Shown: in pieces, positions 39,373-48,600 of the stretch
Layout of the letters: each line of letters opens with the position of its first letter
Numbering within the stretch: the first letter of the stretch is position 1
NCBI GenBank assembly: GCA_017439235.1
Contig: JAFSJN010000016.1
Coordinates: forward strand, 16,736-80,735
DNA length: 64,000 bases
From: Paludibacteraceae bacterium
GTDB taxonomy: Bacteria; Bacteroidota; Bacteroidia; Bacteroidales; Paludibacteraceae
Reading direction: 5' to 3'
The notes under the pieces: generated by a model
Database searches by the model: none
What the model was told of the DNA's origin: nothing
The model's input: only the letters and a program-made list of their open reading frames with translations
Translations under genes and position numbers: made by a program

Positions 39373-39957
39373 TTACCAATGATATCCCCATCCATAAACG
39401 ATATGTACGCCTATCTCCGGAGCTGCATTAACAACTGTACCGGAACCATACGGATTGCCTACGAATGATACTCCATAGCCAGCGCCGAGTCCAATTCCAA
39501 AGAACTGCCCCCATCCCTTTTTCTTCACGATCGTCCGAGGCTGTATATTGAATTGGTACTGCAGATCCACGCTGTCTATCTTGGCATCGTATCCGGAGAA
39601 CTGCACACCCAGTTCGATCCGGCTGCTATCCGTCTGGAAGGTGTCCCGGTACTCATAGCACATAATCGGTATCTCTACCGGAATGCTGTCAGTCACTCTG
39701 CCGTCACATACGGAATCTGTGCTATCGCAAGGCGCTTCCGGCTTTGGAAACCATAACGTATCATGCTTGATCATATACTTAGGCTTGGTGTGATCTGCGA
39801 TATTTGCAGGATCGTTCGCCTTGATAGTATCGCGTATGATAATCGGATCCGGAGCTTCCGGTGTTTTGATTGTGCAACTCCGGAGGCCGGCGCCGATGAG
39901 AGCACCTGCTATGAAGCTGGCTGATAATATTACAATATGTTCTTTTCCTAACTTCAT
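39373..39957 (-). CDS. Membrane-anchored periplasmic phage protein (DUF6808-like, spanin candidate)
   Basis: A 194-residue protein with one N-terminal membrane segment (IVILSASFIAGALIGAGL) followed by a periplasmic region rich in Pro and Asp (TIKTPEAPDPIIIRDT) and a glycine-rich end. It resembles the DUF6808 proteins of Bacteroides phages, which sit near lysis genes; I recall this by pattern only. Its neighbours (endolysin, secreted protein) suggest a role in the final lysis step. Confidence 0.55.
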   Translation of the reverse strand: MKLGKEHIVILSASFIAGALIGAGLRSCTIKTPEAPDPIIIRDTIKANDPANIADHTKPKYMIKHDTLWFPKPEAPCDSTDSVCDGRVTDSIPVEIPIMCYEYRDTFQTDSSRIELGVQFSGYDAKIDSVDLQYQFNIQPRTIVKKKGWGQFFGIGLGAGYGVSFVGNPYGSGTVVNAAPEIGVHIVYGWGYHW

Positions 39958-40029
39958 AAATATATACTATCTGCGCAACCAATCTGGGCCGCTATGACTT
40001 GCGGTTGTTCTATAGTTTCAATACGGTGT

Positions 40030-40149
40030 TTAATAATTCGTTGATTCTTGTTGGCTTAACTCGACTCCAGACTGTGCTGTGACATATTCCTCGTGAAACT
40101 GACGAAGATTGTCGATAGTCTTTAGGTTATGATATAGTTTAAGTGCCAT
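40030..40149 (-). CDS. Possible 39-residue phage protein
   Basis: An ATG two bases after the glycosyltransferase stop opens a frame of 39 codons with a hydrophilic, helix-like sequence (LKTIDNLRQFHEEYVTAQ). Its place in a tightly packed operon supports it; it is too short to classify. The 72 bases between it and the next gene hold nothing I recognise. Confidence 0.4.
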   Translation of the reverse strand: MALKLYHNLKTIDNLRQFHEEYVTAQSGVELSQQESTNY

Positions 40150-40151
40150 AG

Positions 40152-41039
40152 CTATTTAGAATAATACTGTTTAAGGTCTGCGTTGCGTTGAATTATCTCA
40201 GCAAATGTACGTTTAGGAACATGATACTTGTGCATCATCTGTGCGATGATAGCATTCTTTTCATGCTCTTTGTAGTCAGTCCATGCAAACCACTCATGCA
40301 ACTTACGATGTCCATAAGTCATATCGCCACGGATGATAATCTTTTTGAACCATGACTCAAAGGAGCGCATATAGAAGTGCTTGATGTGAGGTATTGTGTA
40401 CAATTTATCGTACGGCACAAACTGCTCAATGCGTTGATACTTTTTTATCTCTTCAAGAGTGTGGCCGAATATGTCTACTCCATTCTTATCCGCGAAGTGT
40501 ACATTTATAATGTTCTTGCAGATATGGGTGTTGACAATAGACTTCAACTTCCATGTAATTTCTACGTTGTACTCAAACTTCAAATAGTGGTGATAGTTCT
40601 TCTGTTCCAGATAATTTTCACAGGAATCATAGATGTCTTCCGTACGCAAAATATCCCAATATAGATATATAGCAGAATCGTGGCAAAATTTAGCCAGAAA
40701 AGTGTGCAATGTTGTGTGGGCCGGTAGCACCATATACTCGTCATCGTCAAAAAACGCAATCCAGTCATAGTCTTTGCGATGCTGCTCCAAGAACCAAGTA
40801 TACAATTTATTCTGCCGCACACATGTGTCAGTTTTTCCATCGTAGTACCTATCTGGAAGTATTGGCAACGGTGCAAGTTCCACTCTCTTTCCAAACTGCT
40901 CCACGAATGGTAGATGAGAATACGAACCCTTGTCCTCAAAGAGATATACCTTATCGAACCCTATCGTGTCAAGATAGTGTCGGCAATAGGAGTCAATACA
41001 CTCCGCATTCTTTACCGCTAAACAAACTGCAGTCTTCAT
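40152..41039 (-). CDS. Family 2-type glycosyltransferase encoded in the tail-fibre operon
   Basis: A 295-residue GT-A-fold glycosyltransferase (Glyco_tranf_2_4-like). It begins MKTAVCLAVKNAECIDSYCRHY, the usual entry strand, and has the metal-binding DDDEY (residues 98-102) after DWIAFF. No membrane segment or signal is present, so it acts in the cytoplasm. The start at 41039 overlaps the preceding stop as ATGA; a longer frame by ten codons is less likely. The gene is AT-rich. Phage transferases usually modify either host surface sugars or DNA; sitting directly behind fibre genes it might glycosylate the fibre itself. The acceptor is unknown. Confidence 0.78.
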   Translation of the reverse strand: MKTAVCLAVKNAECIDSYCRHYLDTIGFDKVYLFEDKGSYSHLPFVEQFGKRVELAPLPILPDRYYDGKTDTCVRQNKLYTWFLEQHRKDYDWIAFFDDDEYMVLPAHTTLHTFLAKFCHDSAIYLYWDILRTEDIYDSCENYLEQKNYHHYLKFEYNVEITWKLKSIVNTHICKNIINVHFADKNGVDIFGHTLEEIKKYQRIEQFVPYDKLYTIPHIKHFYMRSFESWFKKIIIRGDMTYGHRKLHEWFAWTDYKEHEKNAIIAQMMHKYHVPKRTFAEIIQRNADLKQYYSK

Positions 41040-41467
41040 GAGGCAAGGCTTTGTGATGTCGCTATCCAACTATTAGAACCTGCACTCTTTGTCGCAATAC
41101 CTATCGTGTATCCCTCGATATTGAATTGACACGTAAAGGTTGTAGAACCATTTGTCACACTCTTGCAAATCATATACGATGCCGTAGGAACGCCTGCGAT
41201 GATAAGTGTTACAAACGCTGGAGCAGCGTTGGGCATTTCTGCATAGTATTTATCTGCGGGGATGTAAATCTCATCACCCTCGTAGGTGGTTATTTGCTGC
41301 AGTTCATTGGATGCCTCCGATATGTTTGCAGCGCTGATAACCTCTAACTCAACGGGATAATTTAGAAAGCTTTCATGACGCTCTATTCTTTCTAATCTCG
41401 GACAAAAAAAGTCCCTAATAGCAGCTAACACGGCCGCAAAACCAGTTGGTTGTGATTTTTTACTCAT
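41036..41467 (-). CDS. Hypothetical phage protein behind the fibre gene
   Basis: A 143-residue protein: a helical, basic start (GFAAVLAAIRDFFCPRLERIERHE) followed by a beta-rich half (YIPADKYYAEMPNAAPAFVTLIIAG). It is between the fibre gene (1 base gap) and the glycosyltransferase (ATGA overlap). It might be a fibre assembly helper or a cap; I recognise no family. Confidence 0.6.
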   Translation of the reverse strand: MSKKSQPTGFAAVLAAIRDFFCPRLERIERHESFLNYPVELEVISAANISEASNELQQITTYEGDEIYIPADKYYAEMPNAAPAFVTLIIAGVPTASYMICKSVTNGSTTFTCQFNIEGYTIGIATKSAGSNSWIATSQSLAS

Positions 41468-41468
41468 A

Positions 41469-42521
41469 TTATTCGTTATTTAAAATTGCTAATGCTTCTG
41501 CATATGTTATATCACCTGCCATTGCTGATTCTATATCAGAAATGCGAGATGCCAAATTTCCCAAAACGGTTTGTAAGGATTCTGACGTCGAAATATTAAG
41601 ACTAGATCCGACATAACCTCCAATGCCATCTAAATACACTTGAGTGAAATGACCGGATTGATCGCTATCGATATAGATTGCCTGGTTTAATTCAATCTCC
41701 GACCCGTTTATTACAACGTTATCACCAATGGACACTTGACCTCCATCATCGCTTTGTAATACTACATCTCCTCCATGGGCCTTAAGAAATACATGGCCAT
41801 CTGTGGTTACGACAATAGCATCTGCACGATTATTTGTCGAAGAGCCCATTCCAACTTGAAAGATGACCTTGCCGGTATGGTCTATAGTGGCATTTTTGCC
41901 GCAAACATGATGTGCTGTGTTGGGCGCGACATTGTTCAATCCCTCGGCATGGCTATAGTTCCCGCTTGCGGTGGTACTTTCACCTTCAGAATGGCTATAT
42001 CGTCCACTGGCGGTTGTCTCGTCCCCTTCTGCATGCGCTCCATTATTAGTTGCGCTTGTTCCCCAACCCTCTGCATGAGCTTGAGCCGCAGTTGCAGAGG
42101 TCTGGTTCCCCTCTGCATGAGATTGGTTCCCGGATGCAGTTGAGGCATATCCTTCCGCATGTGCATTTGCGCCAGATGACACAGTACCATTGTTTTCCGC
42201 GTGCGAAGCATAGCCTGTTGCACTAGCCAATTCGCCTTCGGAGAAACTTTTTTTCTCTTCATCGTACGTGAAGCCCGTTATCAAGTGTGTAAGATCAGTA
42301 GTTATTCTTTGAAGCGCCGAATAAATTGTCTTGTTCTGAACAGGATGAATGGAGGATTCAGATAATTCGTTATCGACAATATCTAAATCGTGTTGTATTT
42401 GACTTAATAAGGTGCTATATCGTAACGACATGATATTGCCGTCTTGTCCAGAAGCGATGAGCAACTTATCATTCTTCTCAGGAGCAATTTGTTCGGGATA
42501 TTGTGAATCGAATTTTGCCAT
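41469..42521 (-). CDS. Tail fibre/adhesin with YadA-head-type repeats
   Basis: A 350-residue protein. An N-terminal region (residues 1-95, DKLLIASGQDGNIMSLRYS) may attach to the tail. Residues about 103-200 form seven 14-residue repeats of the type SHAEGxxTTASGxx, the trimeric left-handed beta-roll known from YadA heads and several phage fibres. A further beta-helix-like part (VIFQVGMGSSTNNRADAIVV) and a short C-terminal helix follow. It most likely forms a trimeric spike that touches the host surface. It starts one base after the upstream gene's stop. Confidence 0.8.
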   Translation of the reverse strand: MAKFDSQYPEQIAPEKNDKLLIASGQDGNIMSLRYSTLLSQIQHDLDIVDNELSESSIHPVQNKTIYSALQRITTDLTHLITGFTYDEEKKSFSEGELASATGYASHAENNGTVSSGANAHAEGYASTASGNQSHAEGNQTSATAAQAHAEGWGTSATNNGAHAEGDETTASGRYSHSEGESTTASGNYSHAEGLNNVAPNTAHHVCGKNATIDHTGKVIFQVGMGSSTNNRADAIVVTTDGHVFLKAHGGDVVLQSDDGGQVSIGDNVVINGSEIELNQAIYIDSDQSGHFTQVYLDGIGGYVGSSLNISTSESLQTVLGNLASRISDIESAMAGDITYAEALAILNNE

Positions 42522-42522
42522 A

Positions 42523-43743
42523 TTAATATATAGTATCTGAATTATTATCTACAATTACATTGCCTCTATTATCTTGCAGTAGTTGTGAACTGTTTTCCTG
42601 TATGGGGATAATTTCACGGTTAGGCTTAAAATATTTAGTTTGTTCAAGAACCTCTATTGTTAATTCGAAAGACTTTGGCTCACGCTGATGAACGGCTCTC
42701 TTCATATCTGCGGTTACATTTACGGGAATCCATTCTCCGTTGTTTAGCATCTCTACTTCATCGCTGATTATCATGTCCAATAATGCTAATGTTCTTGCCG
42801 GAGTCAGATAGCCAGTGTGCAGCATATATTTGGACGTTATCATGCCACGCATTTTCTTTCGTGATACGCTTTTGAGATTAGATTCGGTGATATATAGTTC
42901 CGAAGTATCTATTTCTGATATATCTTGCAATTCACCTGTGAATAATAACGCATCAGGTGCACCCATACTATTCGTCCACCTTAGGATATGTAATTCATCC
43001 GTATCCGGATCATTTTGAACCGCGATGGCATACATACGTGATTCGGGCTTAGGATTAGCCTCGTCTCCCGGAGTTAAATGTATATAGATAGAATTAGCAG
43101 TCGTTATATCATAGGGATGAGTAGCGTCCCCCTCATAATAATGAATGGCAAGTAAATGTTCAAAACTATTTCCGGAATAGATTAAACCGGCATAATCATG
43201 ATTGGTTGCATTTCCATTATCTGTAGTAATGGCCATGCTATCGTATACGAACGGATATAGAACGTATATGTATTCCATGGCTAAAAGCTCAGAGCGGTAG
43301 AAATGTAGTGCACCATTGTCATTGCCTCGAGCTGTTAAGAAAGGATGATGCGTAGCAGGTAACTCAGCTGCCATATTCAATCCGCCTGCAGTTCCAAAGA
43401 AGCATATGTGGGCGAGGTCACTTACTTCTACACCATCTATTTCAGTTAATTGGATAGTTGCATGACCATATATTGCTTCATCAACCCATAACCGCTTCGT
43501 AAATGTTGCAACAATATCGGCCACATCTACTTCTGCTGTATCACCTTCAGACGTCCGTATCGGACATACTGCAATTGTGATACTTTGATGCGCCTGCTCG
43601 GAATCTTCGGTTGTGTAACCAATACTAAAAGAGAGTATCATTGACGAAACAGACTCTTCTGGAGACGATTCGATGATTCCATAGCGTACGCCATCGGTAA
43701 TGAAGCAATAACTATTCGGTCTTATGTAGATACTTTTACTCAT
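42523..43743 (-). CDS. Hypothetical phage tail-tip protein
   Basis: A 406-residue, beta-rich protein with no recognised domain (YIRPNSYCFITDGVRYGIIES at the start; a C-terminal region with ELTIEVLEQTKYFKPNRE that looks like a baseplate connector). It is placed between the tail protein downstream of the tape measure and the fibre, where phages of this type encode tip components. It is the first gene behind the phage promoter at 43762-43797. Confidence 0.65.
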   Translation of the reverse strand: MSKSIYIRPNSYCFITDGVRYGIIESSPEESVSSMILSFSIGYTTEDSEQAHQSITIAVCPIRTSEGDTAEVDVADIVATFTKRLWVDEAIYGHATIQLTEIDGVEVSDLAHICFFGTAGGLNMAAELPATHHPFLTARGNDNGALHFYRSELLAMEYIYVLYPFVYDSMAITTDNGNATNHDYAGLIYSGNSFEHLLAIHYYEGDATHPYDITTANSIYIHLTPGDEANPKPESRMYAIAVQNDPDTDELHILRWTNSMGAPDALLFTGELQDISEIDTSELYITESNLKSVSRKKMRGMITSKYMLHTGYLTPARTLALLDMIISDEVEMLNNGEWIPVNVTADMKRAVHQREPKSFELTIEVLEQTKYFKPNREIIPIQENSSQLLQDNRGNVIVDNNSDTIY

Positions 43744-43761
43744 GCGTTCCTAATTTCGCTG

Positions 43762-43797
43762 CAAAGGTACTGCTAATTTTTGATATACCAAAAGACA
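43762..43797 (-). promoter_or_regulatory. Phage promoter for the tail-tip, fibre and lysis genes
   Basis: On the minus strand TGTCTTTTG, then after 19 bp TACCTTTG (43762-43769). The inner part TTTGGTATATCAAA is an inverted repeat. Same layout as the promoters at 50249, 54396, 54544 and 63477. Confidence 0.82.
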
Positions 43798-43804
43798 CAC
43801 TTTT

Positions 43805-45601
43805 TTAGGTTAATCTAGGGGCTATCATTTCCATTGTGACATGTACAGAAGTATTATGTTGTAACTCATAGCGCAGTTTGCATGGCCAGCAGAGACGTCC
43901 TCTAATAACAATGGGTCTTATCCAGTCAAAATTACTTAGTTCTGCAAGGGGCATTGTTTGGGTGATAGTGATTTTATCTGATTGTTTGGCGATGGCACAA
44001 TATCCCCTAGTTAGTAATTCATGTAATCCTCTTTCTGTGTTTAACTTCATGTCATCGACATCAGTATCGTAATCATCCGGATTGGGTTCTATTGTATACA
44101 TGTTAAAATGGGATGATATAATTGGGGTGAAAACTTTTGCAGTAAACCCGGTTGATGGGTTTGTATAGTGACCGGTTGTAAAGAAACGACTCTCTTCATA
44201 GATGGCAAAAGCAAGAGGGCATTTTTTGTTATCTTTCTTATTCTCGTCTAGGGATGGGTTGGAGGATGTGCGTCGACAAGTTCCATCTAAAATTATTGCT
44301 TCTATGCCGGAGGAACCTGGCATATTATGTTCTACTTGATAGCCGTCTTTAACGGAATCCATATCTGTCCAATCTTCTTCCACCTTATCAAGATCGCTTA
44401 TGTTATCAGCTGGATTATATTCTGGTTCACTATTAAATGATATTTGCGTATTTCTAAATGATTTGTATTGGTCAGTTGTGTATCTGTAAAGTTCCTTTTC
44501 TAAGAAGTGCATCTTAACGGTTCTATGATCCGGTTGTATGGAAAAAAAAACGCCAAATTGTGCCATCACTGCTGTAATGAACTCTTTACACGAGCACTCA
44601 GGAACGATGGAACTATAAAATATCGCTCCTGGATAAATTGCATCCATAGTATTGTTTAATAGCAGCATTTTATGCCACATCTTTTCCATATAATGAGGTC
44701 CGTTGAGCCTATCATAGATACCGATATTATTAAAATCGTACTCAACAGATAAACCAACATATTCAAAAATGCTTTTGATTACTACATCTAATCGCAAGAA
44801 GGCTGTTATGTACAGATATTGATTGTTATTACGATAGCCGACAACGTTTCCGACAATGGATATTGAGCTGTCGGATGTATCATCTACAATTGGAACTCGT
44901 TTACCAAATAGCTCTGATGATGTATACCAATCTTGTTCGTTTCGTAAGCGAAACACTCCTGGTGTATCCCTAAGCATACCATAAGGGAAAGCGACGTTTA
45001 ATTGTTCATGGAGAATATCATTTGTACCAATATATCTGCGCACACAAGCTAATTCATTTAACCAACCATCTTCAGTATATACGGGAGCAACTATGAAGTC
45101 ATGCGTTTTAAGCCAATCTAACAGGTCATTCGATGTGTTGGGAATCATGTATTGATAGAGGCTGTTGACAACTTGTGATCTATACGTATTAACATTGGCA
45201 CCAACAGGAGGAATCTCGCCAAAGTGCTTGCCGGCCATCGCTTGTGGTAGAGTTATTCCATCCAGTCTGGACCATATGTCGGATTCCATAAAATACATGG
45301 TCACTTCGGCCGATAGTTCCGAACAGCTGGAAATACTTATGATGGCGGTTTGTTGCCAACTACCATGAGTGACAATAACAGGAATATCCGGGAAGGCACG
45401 AATTGATTCTTCTCCGCTGTCGTAGAAATCAATTCTATCTGGAAAATTAAGAGCACGTCGATTATGGGCCGTTAGAGGCAAACTAAGTGGCAGCGAGGAT
45501 GAATCCCCAATAGAGAATATTGGGCTGCTCATTTCGATACTTAATTTGGTGTCAATAGGCAAATCTAAATGTATACCCGAAGATTGGATTGTAATAGTCA
45601 T
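43805..45601 (-). CDS. Phage tail protein downstream of the tape measure
   Basis: A 598-residue protein. The first part is beta-rich (IQSSGIHLDLPIDTKLSIEM), and a middle segment (CKEFITAVMAQFGVFFSIQP) resembles the baseplate-hub fold in pattern. Placement right after the tape measure suggests a distal tail or hub protein; the family is not recognised. It overlaps the tape measure by ATGA. Confidence 0.7.
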   Translation of the reverse strand: MTITIQSSGIHLDLPIDTKLSIEMSSPIFSIGDSSSLPLSLPLTAHNRRALNFPDRIDFYDSGEESIRAFPDIPVIVTHGSWQQTAIISISSCSELSAEVTMYFMESDIWSRLDGITLPQAMAGKHFGEIPPVGANVNTYRSQVVNSLYQYMIPNTSNDLLDWLKTHDFIVAPVYTEDGWLNELACVRRYIGTNDILHEQLNVAFPYGMLRDTPGVFRLRNEQDWYTSSELFGKRVPIVDDTSDSSISIVGNVVGYRNNNQYLYITAFLRLDVVIKSIFEYVGLSVEYDFNNIGIYDRLNGPHYMEKMWHKMLLLNNTMDAIYPGAIFYSSIVPECSCKEFITAVMAQFGVFFSIQPDHRTVKMHFLEKELYRYTTDQYKSFRNTQISFNSEPEYNPADNISDLDKVEEDWTDMDSVKDGYQVEHNMPGSSGIEAIILDGTCRRTSSNPSLDENKKDNKKCPLAFAIYEESRFFTTGHYTNPSTGFTAKVFTPIISSHFNMYTIEPNPDDYDTDVDDMKLNTERGLHELLTRGYCAIAKQSDKITITQTMPLAELSNFDWIRPIVIRGRLCWPCKLRYELQHNTSVHVTMEMIAPRLT

Positions 45602-48600
45602 CGTCTTCCTTTTTTTTGAATGTTGTCCATTAGCTTTTCAACTTCTTTAAATTCATGATAGTTCACGTCAGCATGGAGCGTCTGACTTTTCATTTCTTGC
45701 ACCTGATCTGCTAACTCTTGGACTATCGCAAAGAACTCAGTGGAGTAGGTGGGGGAACCATCTGTATATCCTCCATCAGCGAATCCGTGTACGCCTGTGC
45801 GGCCATGTTTGCGACTCTGACGTACGCCTTCGATAGAGCGTACCATGGAGACTACAGACGGGTTCTTCAGTTCCGCTTGGCTTACAACATATTCGCCTTT
45901 GTGTACGACACCGGCCGGTTCGTGTACTCCTCCATCTCCAGTGTAGCCACCATCGCTGTACCCCCGGCCTCCTGCCTGATATTCGGGACGTATGGTTAAT
46001 GTTGATGCAGATGCAGTACTATCATTAATCCCTGCAGTCGACCCTCCTGAAGACTCGAGTGTCTGATTCTTGATTGCGTCGCGCTGTGCGATGATGTTTG
46101 CCTGTTGGATTCCGGCGGTGGCTAATAAGGCGGCTGTCAGTATCGCCGCCATGATCGGACCGGCGATAGGTCCTAACTGCATGGATGTAGCCCAGGCGGT
46201 TGCTATACCCATAGCGGTGTTTACCCATAATGACGCTGATTGAATTGCTGCATCGGCATCGGCTTGTTTCTTTTTCAGATCCAACTCTTTCTGCGCGTAC
46301 TCCTTTTCAATACGCTCTTTCTCTTCAGCATTGTCGCCTACGGCAGCTAACTCTTTCTGCTTGGCGGCCTCGAGTTGGTTGGCTTCCATTTCGAAGATCT
46401 GCGATGTTAGTTGTGATGCTACCTGAAGGGCTTGAGATGCTACCTGTCCGACCATCTGTACACCGGCGGCTATTTTTTGCCCCATGTCCATGGAACTGGT
46501 AGCGAGATTTTCCTGGAACTGTCTAATTGCATCCATCGCATTCGCCATGTTCTCCATGAGTTGACCGCCTAACGTATCGCCACATGCAGCGGCTGTCTCT
46601 GCAAAGATATCGCGTAACTCGCTGGTGTACTCTCGTGCTTTTGCGAGCCGGTCTTGTAATGTCTCATCGAGCGCAGCGGTGGCATCGGCTACAGCCTGTT
46701 GTGCAGCGGCAACCGTCTGCGCGTCCAAGTTCTTGACAGCTTCGTAGTAGATTTTCTCTATACCTAAGCGCTCTTTGGCATAAACATCGGTGATCTGCCG
46801 GCGCTGCATCTCGTATTGGGTCTCGGTCACTAAGCCAAGGCGGCGCTTTTCCTCCAGCAACGCCAACTCATTCTGCTCGTTCTGCTTATTGAGTTTCAGC
46901 GCCTCCATGCGGGCACGCTTGGCGGCTTCAAGGATCTCCTTATCGGCTTCCTTCCGGTTCTTGATCTCGTTTTCGGCTATCTTCCTCTCCAGGTCGGAGG
47001 TGTCCATACCATACTGCTCCATGAGCTCTTTAAGGTAAGCAAAGTGCTGCGTTCGGAGGTCGCGCACATTCTGGTTGTACATATCCTGCGAGATCTCGCC
47101 TTTCTCATATGCTTCCTGCTCATCGCGCAAGCTGTCTGCCAACCATTTTTGCAGATCCTTCTCCATCCGGGAATAGTTGTCCCTGTTGAGTGCCATCGTG
47201 GCATTGGCCGCTTTCACTTGCAGATCACCGGTCTCTTTCCCGTGCTTGCGGGCAAATGCCAGTTCAGCGTCAGCCTGCTCTTTGGCTATCTCTAACTGCT
47301 TGCGTTTGCTTTGCTCTGCGGTGATGGTCATAGCAGCTTCCTGCTTAATGATCTCTGCCTTCCGGGCTGTATAGGACTCCTGGAGTGCATTCAGCTGTTT
47401 CTTATATGCCTCTTCGTTCGCCTCGGCTTGTTTGCGCGCGGCTTCCCGGTTTGCTTCATTTTGTTTCTTCTTTTCCTCTGCTTCTTTAGCGGCTATCCGG
47501 AGACGCAAATCAGACTCGCGTTGTTCGCATTGTGTTATTTCTCCTTGGTAGTAAGCCAGTTCCTCTTCGGTACGGCTTACGCCATCTGTGAATCTAGCTC
47601 TGAATTGTTGCTCCATCTGCTCCCATCGCGCCAAATTTCTCTTCAGCCCTTCGAGCGAATTATTCATATCTTCTTCTACTCTCGCTGTCTCCAGGCTGCT
47701 CATAGCGTCGTTATAGGAGCTGCTTAACTTATCGATCACCTTCTGTGTTTCGGCGATCTCTTTACGCAGTTTCTCTTGTTTCCGCTCGCTGTCGGTATTG
47801 GATAGAGCTATCTCTTGTTCGATGAGCTTTTTATTCATCTCCACAATGCTCTCCTTATACGCTTCTGCCAGTGCTTCGGCTTTGAGTAAGCGGATCCGGT
47901 CCTCGTATGCATCGTTGGCATTGAGTAAGGCTGCTTGTAGCTGCTCGTTGGTTACTTTCTCTTTATCCAGGTGCGCAAGGAACTCCGGGAACTGGCTTTC
48001 CAGCTGATTGATCAGGTCGGCGCGGAGTCTTTCATTGTCGTTGGTTTCTATGATGGACTTTACGAGACTATTCAGCGCTGCTTTCTCCGCGTTCGCGTCT
48101 GCTATCTGACCTTTCGCCAAATCCTGTGCGCGCTCCTGGGTTTCATTCAGTACGCTTTGCGCGTCGGATGCTTCCATGGCGTGCTTAATGAAGAGTACCA
48201 GGCCGGCGATGACAGCCGTGATCGCTATCGCTATCAATCCCCAAGGTGAAGTCAGAAGGCTGCGTTTAAGGCTCTCATTGGCTTGTTCTGCCAGTTTGGT
48301 CACGCCTATATTGGCTATCTTGGTCGTCATCTCTGCGATCATAGCTGCCATATCCGCTTTACGCCATAACGTGATTGCTTTGCCGGTAACGAGATAGGTA
48401 GCTAATACGCCGGTAATGATCTTGACAGCCTTGGCATTGTCCTGTACCCATTTCACGGCATTGCGCAAGCCGCCTATGATTTTGGTAGTCAGATCCACGA
48501 TGTTCTTGAAGGTTCCTTTGCTGTTGTAGAACTGAAGCATCAGACCCTCCCATGCCGATTGCATCAGCTTGATACTACCTTCTACGGTATCGAGTTTCGT

